A stretch of DNA of 64,000 nucleotides from Candidatus Latescibacterota bacterium (GTDB lineage: Bacteria > JAAXHH01), in NCBI GenBank assembly GCA_012270975.1, contig JAAXHH010000141.1, forward strand, positions 58,335 to 122,334, given 5' to 3'. Below the pieces are notes generated by a model. It was not told the origin of the DNA, searched no databases, and saw only the letters and a list, made by a program, of their open reading frames with translations. The position numbers and the translations under genes were made by a program. Below are positions 43,669 through 52,434 of the stretch, piece after piece (within the stretch, counting starts at the first letter, position 1; each line of letters starts with the position of its first letter).

Positions 43669-43953
43669 ATGAATGTAACAGTCAGGGATGTCGACCACGT
43701 CGCGGCACTGGCCCACCTGCAGTTTTCAGAAGAAGAACGGGAACAACTGGTGGATCAGCTGAACGCCATTCTCGCGTACATGGAGAAGCTCAATACGCTG
43801 GATACGTCCGGCGTGGGACCGACTTTTCACGTGCTGAATCTGAAAAACGTCTTCCGCAGTGACGAAATCGGACCGTCTTTATCCCAGGAGGAAGCCCTTC
43901 GAAACGCGCCTTCTTCGGACCGGGGTCATTTCACGGTCCCCAAGGTGATCTGA
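43669..43953 (+). CDS. gatC: Asp/Glu-tRNA(Asn/Gln) amidotransferase subunit C
   Basis: 94 residues. The GatC signature is complete: DVDHVAALAHLQF near residue 7, LVDQLNAILAYMEKLNTLDTSGV (27-49), and the C-terminal FTVPKVI. GatC stabilises GatA in the transamidosome that makes Gln-tRNA(Gln) or Asn-tRNA(Asn). gatA and gatB are not in the window, so the complex is split in this genome. AGAGG precedes the ATG at 43669; it lies 7 bases before kdsB. Confidence 0.95.
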   Translation: MNVTVRDVDHVAALAHLQFSEEEREQLVDQLNAILAYMEKLNTLDTSGVGPTFHVLNLKNVFRSDEIGPSLSQEEALRNAPSSDRGHFTVPKVI

Positions 43954-43960
43954 ACGCGAG

Positions 43961-44731
43961 ATGGCATCCGGTACAATGAAAATCACGGGGCTCATTCCGG
44001 CCCGCTACGCTTCTACGCGCTTCCCGGGCAAAGCGCTCGCTCCCTTGCTGGGCAAGCCGATGATCCAGCACACCTACGAGCGGTCCAGCCGGTCGCGGTG
44101 CCTGACCGACCTTTACGTCGTGACCGACGATCGCAGAATCGAGGACGTGGTGCGCGGCTTCGGCGGCGAGCCCCTCATGACATCCCGTGACCATCCCAGT
44201 GGTACCGACCGGCTGGCGGAGGCCGTCCGGACCCTGGATTCGGACGTCATCGTCAACATACAGGGTGACGAGCCCTTGATCACCCCGGAGGCCATCGATA
44301 CCGTGGCACAGGCCCTGCTCGACGAACCCGACGTGCCTATGTCGACCCTCGCGCACCGCATTTCCCGGCCGGAGGACCTGCTTAACCCGCACATGGGAAA
44401 GGTCGTATTCGACCGGAAGGGACATGCGCTGTACTTCTCCAGGTCGCCATTGCCCTGGCCGGGCGAGCGACCGGACGGTGAGTATCTGGGCGAACACCGG
44501 TACTACAATACCGTCGGGCTATACGGGTACCGGCGCGGTTTTCTGCTCACGTTCGCGGCATTGGAGCCGACGCCGCTGGAACGCGCGGAACGGCTGGAAC
44601 AGTTGCGGGCGCTTGAACATGGTTATCGCATTTTGGTGAAAGAAACCGATTACGCCCCGCTCGGAGTCGACGTGCCGGAGGACCTGCAGAAGGCGGAGCG
44701 AAGGCTGGCCGCCGAGGAAGGGAAACCATGA
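43961..44731 (+). CDS. kdsB: 3-deoxy-manno-octulosonate cytidylyltransferase (CMP-Kdo synthetase)
   Basis: 256 residues. LIPARYASTRFPGKAL at the N-terminus (nucleotide and Mg site), VNIQGDEPL, the SRSPLPW segment and the HRYYNTVGLYGYR segment define KdsB. It activates Kdo with CTP for lipid A core assembly in the cytoplasm. The start at 43961 or at ATG 43976 is possible. Its last 4 bases (ATGA) overlap the start of kdsA, so the Kdo synthase and activator are translationally coupled. Confidence 0.95.
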   Translation: MASGTMKITGLIPARYASTRFPGKALAPLLGKPMIQHTYERSSRSRCLTDLYVVTDDRRIEDVVRGFGGEPLMTSRDHPSGTDRLAEAVRTLDSDVIVNIQGDEPLITPEAIDTVAQALLDEPDVPMSTLAHRISRPEDLLNPHMGKVVFDRKGHALYFSRSPLPWPGERPDGEYLGEHRYYNTVGLYGYRRGFLLTFAALEPTPLERAERLEQLRALEHGYRILVKETDYAPLGVDVPEDLQKAERRLAAEEGKP

Positions 44732-45558
44732 AAGAGGTCGCCGTCGGAGACGTCGCCATCGGCGGAGAAAGACCCCTGGTCTTGATTGCCGGCCCCTGTG
44801 TAATCGAAAGCGAAGCGGTGGTAATGGAAACCGCCGACCGCCTGGCTGCGGTATCCGGCCGGCTGGGGATCCCGCTCGTATTCAAGTCATCCTATGCAAA
44901 GGCGAATCGTTCTTCTGTCGACTACTACACGGGACCCGGGCTGCAAGAGGGGCTGCGCGTGCTTCACAAAGTCCGAGCCCTGGGTGTTCCGGTGCTGTCG
45001 GACGTGCACAGCCTGCAGGAAGTGGATGAGGCCGCGAAAGTTCTCGATGTGCTGCAGCTTCCCGCGCACCTGTCCATGCAAACCGAGCTGACCCTGGCCC
45101 TCGCCCGTACCGGAAAGCCCGTCAACGTGAAAAAGGGACAGTTCCTGGCACCTGAGGACATGGCCTCGGTGGTGTCCAAGATAGAAAGTACCGGCAACAG
45201 GCAGATACTCCTCACGGAGCGCGGCGTCTCTTTCGGATATCACGATCTCGTTGCCGATATGCGGTCGCTGGCCATCATGCGCCGGACTGGATACCCCGTG
45301 GTCTTCGATGCCACCCACGTGGTCCGGCTTTACGGACGCCCGAGCAACGATACGAGCGGGGGGACGCCGGAATTCATAGAGCCCCTCGCCCGGGCGGCCG
45401 TTGCCGCGGGGTGTGACGCCGTTTTCATCGAAACACACCCCCGTGTTTCCGAAGCGCTTTGCGACGCTGCCAGCATGTTGCCGCTCGATCGCCTGGAACC
45501 CCTGCTGGAAAGCCTGAAGGCCATCGACGAGGCTGCGCGGCCCCACACGGCTTTTTGA
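44728..45558 (+). CDS. kdsA: 3-deoxy-8-phosphooctulonate synthase (KDO8P synthase)
   Basis: 276 residues. IAGPCVIESE near residue 21, FKSSYAKANRSS, LSMQTEL and KPVNVKKGQF match the DAHP/KDO8P synthase fold. The Cys in GPCVIES is the metal ligand of the metal-dependent class (the metal-free E. coli enzyme has Asn there), so a divalent metal is expected. It condenses arabinose-5-phosphate with phosphoenolpyruvate. Normal length and in the middle of a Kdo and LPS gene cluster. Confidence 0.95.
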   Translation: MKEVAVGDVAIGGERPLVLIAGPCVIESEAVVMETADRLAAVSGRLGIPLVFKSSYAKANRSSVDYYTGPGLQEGLRVLHKVRALGVPVLSDVHSLQEVDEAAKVLDVLQLPAHLSMQTELTLALARTGKPVNVKKGQFLAPEDMASVVSKIESTGNRQILLTERGVSFGYHDLVADMRSLAIMRRTGYPVVFDATHVVRLYGRPSNDTSGGTPEFIEPLARAAVAAGCDAVFIETHPRVSEALCDAASMLPLDRLEPLLESLKAIDEAARPHTAF

Positions 45559-45577
45559 GCCGCATTCAGGTACATTC

Positions 45578-46474
45578 GTGGCCTCCCTGATCAAACGCCT
45601 GCGTAATGCTGCGGCCTACCATGCCGTGCGCGCTTTCATCGGCCTGATGAACGTGCTGCCGAGACGGACGGCATTGTCCGCCAGCGGGTGGATGGGCGGG
45701 CTGGCCTACCTTTTTGCGCGCCATTCCAGGCGTCTTGCCCTTTCCAATCTCTCGCTGGTCTACGGCGGCGAAATGTCTTGCCGTCAGATCAGGCAACTGG
45801 GCAGGTCCGTGTTTCGGGAATTGGGACGGAATGTGGTCGATGTCGCCCGCCTGCCCGGGGTCACGGCGGAAAACGTGGACGACCTGGTCAGGACCGAGGG
45901 ACTTTCCTATCTGGAATCGGCCCACGGCGAGGGGCAAGGCGTAGTGGCCGTGAGTGCCCATCTCGGGAATTTCGAGCTGATGGGCACGTTCCTGGCGCTC
46001 AAGGGCTTCACCGTAACCGTGGTGGCCGCACCCCTCTATGATCCCAGGCTGGACGCCCTCCTGTTGAAAAACCGGGAGCGCGGCGGTTTAAACGTCATCG
46101 GCCGCGAAAGGGCCGCGCCCGCCATACTGCGCGCGCTGAGGAAAGGGCACGTCGTGGGGCTCCTGGCGGACCAGGATACCCGGGGAGCCGGCATCGCGGT
46201 GCCGTTCTTCGGTAGGCCCGCCCGGACACCCACTGGACCGGCCGTACTGGCCGACCGGGCCGGTGCGCCGATCGTGCCCATGGCTATTCACCGCTTGGCG
46301 GACGATACCCACCTCCTGACCGTCCGCCCGCCGATTCGGCCTGCCGGCCGGGCTCCGGAAGACGTCGAAACAACGACGAGCGCGTATACGGCGGAACTGG
46401 AGCGGTTCATCAGGCAGGCGCCGGCCCAGTGGGTGTGGATGCACGACCGTTGGAAGGCGTCCAGGCAGATCTGA
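45578..46474 (+). CDS. Lysophospholipid acyltransferase family, lipid A acyltransferase-like (LpxL/HtrB)
   Basis: 298 residues. The HxxxxE acyltransferase motif reads HLGNFE near residue 127, after an N-terminal hydrophobic anchor (about 25-45). The later block LLADQDTRG and VPFFGRPA matches the LpxL/LpxM and related acyltransferases that add secondary acyl chains to lipid A. GTG start at 45578. Its place between kdsA and lptC supports lipid A as substrate. Confidence 0.88.
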   Translation: MASLIKRLRNAAAYHAVRAFIGLMNVLPRRTALSASGWMGGLAYLFARHSRRLALSNLSLVYGGEMSCRQIRQLGRSVFRELGRNVVDVARLPGVTAENVDDLVRTEGLSYLESAHGEGQGVVAVSAHLGNFELMGTFLALKGFTVTVVAAPLYDPRLDALLLKNRERGGLNVIGRERAAPAILRALRKGHVVGLLADQDTRGAGIAVPFFGRPARTPTGPAVLADRAGAPIVPMAIHRLADDTHLLTVRPPIRPAGRAPEDVETTTSAYTAELERFIRQAPAQWVWMHDRWKASRQI

Positions 46475-46534
46475 CGGGACTGCCTGACCGCAACTTGATC
46501 TTGCCCGGACCGGCAATGAAAGGTATATTCAGGC

Positions 46535-47146
46535 ATGTCGACTTCGCAGTCCTCCAAGATCTGGCCCCACCTGAAGAATCGCGACGCAGAACGGCATGTC
46601 CGCTTCTGGTTGTCGTACTTGCTCATGGCTATAGTCGTATGCTCGGCAGCGTGCCGATCCGTCGATCAGCAGGTCACGGAGAACAACGCTCAGGATATCC
46701 TGCCGGATCAGGAAGCGTGGAACACGACGATCTACCTGAGCCGGCACGGTCGGCAGGAAGCCACGATCAAGGCCGGTCACCGGCTGTATTTTTCAGAAAC
46801 AAATGTTACCGTCATGGATGAAGGCATCTACGTGGAGTTTTTCGAAGAGGACGGCAGCCTGGCCTCGACGCTCGAAGCCGAGCGGGGCGAAATCGACGGA
46901 CAGACCCACGACCTGCGCGTCCGGGGCGGTGTAACCGTTCATAGCACGGAACGTGGTACCCTCGAAACCGATTCCCTGACCTGGTTCAACGCGAAGAATC
47001 TCATCGTGACGGATGCTGCCGTACGTTTGACCGGGGACAAGGATGTCATTGCGGGCGATGGATTCGAAGCCGATCCGGGCATGCGCCGGTATATCATCCG
47101 GCGCAACGTCAAAGGCCGGTTTCTACCGGATGCGCAACCGCAATGA
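46535..47146 (+). CDS. lptC: LPS export periplasmic protein LptC
   Basis: 203 residues with one N-terminal membrane anchor (about 24-42, ending VVCSAACRS) and a periplasmic beta-jellyroll: KAGHRLYFSETNVTV, VEFFEEDGSLASTLEAERGEI, and LRVRGGVTVHSTERGTLETDSL, as in LptC. It links the LptBFG exporter to LptA. The Cys residues after the anchor could be a lipoprotein site, although the lipobox is imperfect. lptA starts inside its last bases. Confidence 0.87.
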   Translation: MSTSQSSKIWPHLKNRDAERHVRFWLSYLLMAIVVCSAACRSVDQQVTENNAQDILPDQEAWNTTIYLSRHGRQEATIKAGHRLYFSETNVTVMDEGIYVEFFEEDGSLASTLEAERGEIDGQTHDLRVRGGVTVHSTERGTLETDSLTWFNAKNLIVTDAAVRLTGDKDVIAGDGFEADPGMRRYIIRRNVKGRFLPDAQPQ

Positions 47147-48452
47147 CACATTCGCCGCACCGTGTTTTGACCGCTTTGACGAGGGGGGCGCACCCTTGAC
47201 GCCCAGCAGGAATTCAGGTATATTGTATCGTGGAACCGGGTCCATCAGGCGGCTGATTACGGTCAGTTTTCTCGCCGCGCTTTTCGCTCCGCAGGCGACG
47301 GGCCAGGAGCGCCGCGAGCCGGTGCAGATCGAAGAAGCGGGGAACTTCCGGGCTACCGGTGTCGACGAGGTCTTCGATTTGGCCGAATCCGTTCGGCTTA
47401 AGCACGGAAACACCGTCCTGACGAGTGACCGGGTAAACTATGACCGCTTGAACGGCATCGTGCGCCTTTTCGGAAGCGTACGCATGATCCGTGAGACGAC
47501 CACGCTCACCGCCGCCGCCGCGGTTTACTACGAACAGGACCAGCGGGCGATCGGAGCGGGGCAGGTAAAGCTGGTCGACGCGTTGGACGGTGTGGTGCTG
47601 ACGGGTGATCGCATGGTCTTTACCCAGGAACCCCATCTCGCCGTGGCGACGGGTAAGCCGAACATGACCTGGCAGCAGGACGATAGCCGGATTAACATCG
47701 AGGGATGGCGTCTAGAGTACTACTTCACGGAATCCAATACCCTGCTGAAGGCGGTGGCAAAGGAATCCGTCATTGTGGTGGACGAAGGGGAAGGGGTGAC
47801 CATCTACTGCGACCACGCGGAGTATTACAAAGAGACTGAAAGCGCACGATTCAGCGGCGAACCCCAGCTTGTAAAGCGCCTGGAAGGCGATGAGGGCGAG
47901 ATCGTGGTGACGGGGAATGATATCGCCTACGGCTTCGAAGACCGGACTGCCGATGTGTTCGATTCGGTCAAAGTCGTGAAGGGGACGCTGCAAGGGATTT
48001 GCGATACATTGCACTTCGACAGCGAAGGACAGCGGATCGATTTACTCGGCAATCCGGTGATACGGAGCGTACACAGCGAGATTACCGGGGATCAAATCGA
48101 ACTCGAACTGGTGGACGGCCAGGTTGCGCGGGCCGTCGTCACTGGAAACGCCATGGGTTCCTATGCCGTTGAAGACACGGCTGGAACGGATCAGGCGGAC
48201 CGCAGTACCATTGAGGGCCGCGGCATGATCGTGGATTTCGCGGGCGAGTCCGTCAAGACGATCACTGCCCAGGGCAACGCGGTGAGTACCTACAATCCTA
48301 CCACGCTCGAAAGTGGACCGACCGGTCACAACGTGGTCCGGGCGAAGGAAATCGTGATAGAGCTGGATGGCGGAGAACTGGTCAAGGTGAACGCGGGCGG
48401 CGGTGTGGACGGGACCTATCTCACACCGGAAGACGAAGACGGAAACCGTTGA
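47130..48452 (+). CDS. lptA: LptA/OstA-like LPS transport protein, extended
   Basis: 440 residues, more than twice the E. coli LptA. After a signal peptide (hydrophobic VSFLAALFAPQATG) the protein is a run of OstA-type beta strands with repeated patterns such as VRLKHGNTVLTSDRVNYDR, RLFGSVRMIRETTTLTAA, and GTLQGICDTLHFDSEG. It should form the periplasmic bridge that carries LPS from LptC to LptD. ATG 47130 overlaps lptC by 17 bases and would give a long N-tail; TTG at 47223 with AGG upstream would start just before the signal peptide and is an equally good choice. lptD is not in the window. Confidence 0.85.
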   Translation: MRNRNDTFAAPCFDRFDEGGAPLTPSRNSGILYRGTGSIRRLITVSFLAALFAPQATGQERREPVQIEEAGNFRATGVDEVFDLAESVRLKHGNTVLTSDRVNYDRLNGIVRLFGSVRMIRETTTLTAAAAVYYEQDQRAIGAGQVKLVDALDGVVLTGDRMVFTQEPHLAVATGKPNMTWQQDDSRINIEGWRLEYYFTESNTLLKAVAKESVIVVDEGEGVTIYCDHAEYYKETESARFSGEPQLVKRLEGDEGEIVVTGNDIAYGFEDRTADVFDSVKVVKGTLQGICDTLHFDSEGQRIDLLGNPVIRSVHSEITGDQIELELVDGQVARAVVTGNAMGSYAVEDTAGTDQADRSTIEGRGMIVDFAGESVKTITAQGNAVSTYNPTTLESGPTGHNVVRAKEIVIELDGGELVKVNAGGGVDGTYLTPEDEDGNR

Positions 48453-48465
48453 AAACGGAGGATTC

Positions 48466-49209
48466 GTGCAGTGCCTGCAAGCTGAGCACCTGGTAAAATC
48501 CTATCAGAATCACCGCGTCGTTGACGATGTGAGCTTACGCGTAGACCAGGGCGAGGTGGTCGGCCTGCTCGGGCCCAACGGGGCAGGGAAGACCACCTCG
48601 TTCTATATGATCGTCGGCATGATCAAACCGGGATCGGGGCAGGTGCTCATCGCGGACCGGGAAACCGGGGAGAGCCGGGATATTACGCGGTGGCCCATGT
48701 ACCGCAGGGCGCGCGTCGGGATCGGCTATCTGGCCCAGGAACCCTCGATCTTCCGCCGGATGACGGTGGAACAGAACCTGATGTCCATACTAGAGACGTT
48801 GCCCATGCCCCGCAAGGCCAGGCGCGAGAAGATGGAGGCATTGCTGGAGGATTTCGGCATAGCGCATCTGGCCAAGCACAGAGCCTACACGCTGTCGGGA
48901 GGCGAACGGCGAAGAACCGAGATCAGCAGGGTCCTGGTCACCGAGCCGAAGTTCATACTGCTCGATGAACCCTTTGCCGGGATCGACCCCATTGCGGTGG
49001 AGGATATACAGGAAGTTATAGGACGCCTGAAGGAAAGAAAGCTGGGTATTCTGGTTACGGATCACATGGTCCGGGAGACTCTGCAGATTACGGACCGGTC
49101 CTATATAATGGCCGACGGCCGAATCTATCTGTCCGGAACGGCCAAAGACCTGGCCGACGATCCCGAAGCGCGCCGCATTTATCTCGGCGAGCGATTCCGC
49201 CTGGAATAA
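48466..49209 (+). CDS. lptB: LPS export ABC transporter ATPase LptB
   Basis: 247 residues. Walker A GPNGAGKT near 37, signature LSGGERRR near 142, Walker B LLDEPFAGIDP near 160, H-loop TDHMV. The motif FRRMTVEQN between A and signature and the ARRIYLGERF end are LptB-specific. It powers LPS extraction with LptF/G. GTG at 48466 has GGAGG upstream, 13 bases after lptA. Confidence 0.94.
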   Translation: MQCLQAEHLVKSYQNHRVVDDVSLRVDQGEVVGLLGPNGAGKTTSFYMIVGMIKPGSGQVLIADRETGESRDITRWPMYRRARVGIGYLAQEPSIFRRMTVEQNLMSILETLPMPRKARREKMEALLEDFGIAHLAKHRAYTLSGGERRRTEISRVLVTEPKFILLDEPFAGIDPIAVEDIQEVIGRLKERKLGILVTDHMVRETLQITDRSYIMADGRIYLSGTAKDLADDPEARRIYLGERFRLE

Positions 49210-49239
49210 CCGGAAGATACGACCGCGGAAGCACCCATT

Positions 49240-50724
49240 ATGGAACTTCATCTTCAACCGCAGACCAGACAGCAGTTTTCTCCCCAGCTGATGTATTCGC
49301 TCAAGCTGCTGCAGTACACCACGGTGGAGCTCGAGCAGGAGATCAAGGAGAAAATCGAGGAGAACCCCTTGCTGGAACTGGAGGAGGAGACGGGCGAACC
49401 GGTTGATACGGGCGAGCCGGCCGGACCGGAGGATGGACAGGCAGGGGAACCGCTGGCGGAAGAGGCAGACGCGACGCGCGAAGACGATCCCGGGGATGTT
49501 ACATCTGACCGGGACGCGATCGATTGGGATGCCTATATACGCGAAGGCATGCACAACCAGATGGATTCCCGCGAGGAGACCGAGAAGCGGGAAGACCAGC
49601 ATATCCTTGAACGCGAGGGAAAGTCGGGTCCGACACTCACCCAGCACCTCGTGGAGCAGTTGCATCTTCTCGAGCTTTCCGCCCGGGACCGGGAAATCGG
49701 CGAATACCTGATCGGCAATCTGGACGACAGCGGTCTTCTCGACGTCCCGTTGCAGGACCTGGCGCTGGAGTCAAGCGTACCTTTCGACGAGGCGGAGCGG
49801 GTTCTGAAGGTCGTGCAAACCCTCGAACCTACCGGCGTGGGCGCGCGAGACCTGCGAGAGAGCCTGATGTTGCAGCTGGATGCGCTGAACCTGCGCGAAT
49901 CACTGGCATTCCGGATGATATCGGAACACTGGCGAGACGTCAAGTTGCGGCGCATCGCGGAAATCCGGAAGAAGACCCGGGCTTCCCAGAAAGACATAGG
50001 GGATGCCCTGAACGTGATCTCGGGACTCAGTCCACACCCGGGACTGGCCCTCGGCGATTCGTCCGTGATCTCCATACATCCCGATCTGGTCGTTGAAAAG
50101 ATGGAAGGAGAATACGTCGTTTATCTCAACGACCGCAACCTGCCCACGGTTCGTGTCAGCCATGCCTACCAGGCGATCCTGAGCCGGGGCGGGCACTCCA
50201 CCGAAGAAGACCGGCAATACGTACGGCAGAAGCTGACCGAGGCGAACCACTTCGTGAACTCCATTGAGCAACGGCGGTCGACCCTGTTGAAAGTCACGAA
50301 CTGTATTGTCAAAGCGCAGCGTGCATTTCTGGATGCAGGCTTGTCCTGCCTCAAACCGATGATTCTGCAGGAGGTCGCGGACGAGGTAGGTTTGCATGTA
50401 ACGACCGTCAGCCGGGCTACGCAAGGCAAGTATATACAGACTCCCAGGGGGATTTACGCGCTGAGGTTTTTCTTCGACGGCAGGTTGCAGAAGAAGTCAC
50501 CGGAGCATACGGACCAAGCCCCGGCCGGCCAACTGGCGACAAAAACGGTCAAGGACCGAATCGCCCGGATCATCGAGGAGGAAGACGAGCGCGCACCACT
50601 GAGCGATCAGGCTATCGAGGAGATCCTGCGATCGAAAGAGGGCGTGCAGATCAAACGGCGGACCGTGGCGAAATACCGCGAGAATCTGGGGATACCCATA
50701 GCGCGGATGCGCAGAAGGATCTGA
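49240..50724 (+). CDS. rpoN: RNA polymerase sigma-54 factor
   Basis: 494 residues. The N-terminal activator-interaction region (QPQTRQQFSPQLMYSLKLLQ), an acidic linker rich in Glu/Asp (about 45-110), the core-binding region, and the C-terminal DNA-binding part with the RpoN box RRTVAKYRE near the end are all present. It needs an AAA+ enhancer-binding protein, none of which is seen here. It follows lptB by 30 bases and precedes hpf by 32, the classic rpoN-hpf neighbourhood. Confidence 0.96.
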   Translation: MELHLQPQTRQQFSPQLMYSLKLLQYTTVELEQEIKEKIEENPLLELEEETGEPVDTGEPAGPEDGQAGEPLAEEADATREDDPGDVTSDRDAIDWDAYIREGMHNQMDSREETEKREDQHILEREGKSGPTLTQHLVEQLHLLELSARDREIGEYLIGNLDDSGLLDVPLQDLALESSVPFDEAERVLKVVQTLEPTGVGARDLRESLMLQLDALNLRESLAFRMISEHWRDVKLRRIAEIRKKTRASQKDIGDALNVISGLSPHPGLALGDSSVISIHPDLVVEKMEGEYVVYLNDRNLPTVRVSHAYQAILSRGGHSTEEDRQYVRQKLTEANHFVNSIEQRRSTLLKVTNCIVKAQRAFLDAGLSCLKPMILQEVADEVGLHVTTVSRATQGKYIQTPRGIYALRFFFDGRLQKKSPEHTDQAPAGQLATKTVKDRIARIIEEEDERAPLSDQAIEEILRSKEGVQIKRRTVAKYRENLGIPIARMRRRI

Positions 50725-50756
50725 CCCGTAAGGAAACACCGTGAAGGGAGGCGACC

Positions 50757-51059
50757 GTGCAGAAAACGATGACAGCCCGCCACTGCGAACTGGCAGAGGC
50801 ATACAAGCAGCATGCGGATAGAGAGATGGATCGATTGAATCGCTACAGCGACAATATCCTGAGCGCGGACCTGGTTATCTCTCAGGAAAAATACCGATAC
50901 ATGGTCGAACTGAACGTGCATGTCGGAGGACACATCCTGACCAGCAGGGAAGAGGACGCCGAGGCATATACTGCGCTTGATCAGGCGGTCAACAAGATGG
51001 AAAGCCAGTTGAAAAAGTACAACGGCAAGTTGCACGACCACCGGGTACGGCGTCATTAG
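50757..51059 (+). CDS. hpf: Ribosome hibernation promoting factor (short form)
   Basis: 100 residues with the HPF/RaiA layout: TMTARHCELAEAYKQHADREM at the start, YMVELNVHV strand, and a Glu/Asp-rich second half (EEDAEAYTALDQAVNKMESQLKKY). Short HPF lacks the dimerisation tail. It binds the decoding centre and silences ribosomes in starvation. GTG start with GGAGG five bases upstream. Its place after rpoN is common in Gram-negative bacteria. Confidence 0.92.
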   Translation: MQKTMTARHCELAEAYKQHADREMDRLNRYSDNILSADLVISQEKYRYMVELNVHVGGHILTSREEDAEAYTALDQAVNKMESQLKKYNGKLHDHRVRRH

Positions 51060-51147
51060 AAGACAACATACCGAAAAGCGGGCGTCTTTAAGCGCCGGGA
51101 ACGACGATTCAGGATCAATCCAGACCAATCCTTCTTTGAAATGACCG

Positions 51148-52131
51148 ATGGCCACGACTTCGCCCTTGAAACCGCGCGCCCTGCTGATCAAGTCCCTGGT
51201 GGAACAGGTCGATCTGAAACTGTCGCCGCTGACGGGTGAAACAGGGCTTTCCAAGAAGATCACCAACGCGGAGACGAATCGGCCCGGACTCGCGCTGTCA
51301 GGTTTTTTCGACAGGTTTTCCAACAACAGGATTCAGATCCTTGGAGAAACCGAACTAACCTACCTGAAGAGCCTGCCCGGGGAACAGCGGTGCGCGTCGC
51401 TGGTCCGGCTGTTCGAAATGGGCGTTCCCTGCCTGGTCGTTACGAAGGGCATGGAACCGCCGGCGGAGTTGATCGAAACCGCCGAACAGTTCGGTACGCC
51501 CGTCCTGGGGACCACCCTGACGACGGATGCCTTCGTACATTCTCTGATCGAGTACCTGGAGCCCTATTTCGCACCGGCGACGACTGTACACGGCGCGCTG
51601 GTCGACGTATACGGTGTGGGGCTTCTGTTTACGGGACGCAGCGGAATCGGAAAAAGCGAGACGGCTCTCGACCTGGTGGAACGCGGCCACAGGCTGGTGG
51701 CCGACGATGTGGTGACCGCGTACCGGATGCGGCGCGGCATCATTATGGGAACGAGCAACACGATAACCCAGCATTTCATGGAAATCCGTGGGGTAGGGAT
51801 TATCGACGTCACGCGCATGTTCGGCATCCGGAGCATCCGTGTACGTAAAAGGATTGAAGTCGTGGTGAACCTGGAGGACTGGAACAACGATGGGGATTAT
51901 GAACGCACGGCGCTCGACGAGAAGACCACGACGTTGCTCGACGCGGAATTGCCCTATGTCCGCATTCCGATCAATCCGGGCAAAAACCTGACCGTAATCT
52001 CCGAGGTGGTTGCGCTGCGACATCTCCTGAAGGTCGTCGGAATAAACCCGGCGTCGACATTGAATCAGCGCGTGCTGGAGGTCATGAAGGAAGGCGAAAG
52101 GGTCCGGTACCGCAGGGAAGATTACGAATAG
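51148..52131 (+). CDS. hprK: HPr kinase/phosphorylase
   Basis: 327 residues. An N-terminal domain (1-135) of the MurF-like type is followed by the kinase domain with His148 in VHGALVDVYG, Walker A GRSGIGKS at 163-170, and the K/P-loop signature MEIRGVGIID near 210. It phosphorylates HPr on Ser46 with ATP and removes that phosphate, sensing metabolite state. The next gene is HPr, and its Ser46 is present, so kinase and target sit side by side. Confidence 0.96.
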   Translation: MATTSPLKPRALLIKSLVEQVDLKLSPLTGETGLSKKITNAETNRPGLALSGFFDRFSNNRIQILGETELTYLKSLPGEQRCASLVRLFEMGVPCLVVTKGMEPPAELIETAEQFGTPVLGTTLTTDAFVHSLIEYLEPYFAPATTVHGALVDVYGVGLLFTGRSGIGKSETALDLVERGHRLVADDVVTAYRMRRGIIMGTSNTITQHFMEIRGVGIIDVTRMFGIRSIRVRKRIEVVVNLEDWNNDGDYERTALDEKTTTLLDAELPYVRIPINPGKNLTVISEVVALRHLLKVVGINPASTLNQRVLEVMKEGERVRYRREDYE

Positions 52132-52169
52132 ACGCGTATCACGTACGGCTGACTGAATCGGGAAGCGCC

Positions 52170-52433
52170 TTGGTAAGGAAAACCGTTTCCGTTAAAAACC
52201 GAAAGGGTCTGCACATGCGGCCCGCGGAGCAGCTGGTCCGCACGGCTTCCAGATTCGAATCGGAGGTCACACTGGTCAAGGACGCCGTGCCGGTGAACGG
52301 AAAGAGCATTCTGGGCGTGATGATGCTGGCTGCCGAGTACGGCAGTTCCATTACGGTCGAGATTGAAGGTCCCGACGAAGCGGACGCGCTGGAGGCCATA
52401 ACCCAGGCGTTCGACCAGGACCAGGAGGCGTGA
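52170..52433 (+). CDS. ptsH: Phosphocarrier protein HPr
   Basis: 87 residues. GLHMRPA places the phospho-acceptor at His15, and PVNGKSILGVM places the HprK target at Ser46, exactly as in HPr. TTG start with GGAAG upstream. The stop is one base before the ptsI ATG. With HprK and EI adjacent it is set up for control by both phosphorylations. Confidence 0.95.
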   Translation: MVRKTVSVKNRKGLHMRPAEQLVRTASRFESEVTLVKDAVPVNGKSILGVMMLAAEYGSSITVEIEGPDEADALEAITQAFDQDQEA

Positions 52434-52434
52434 T

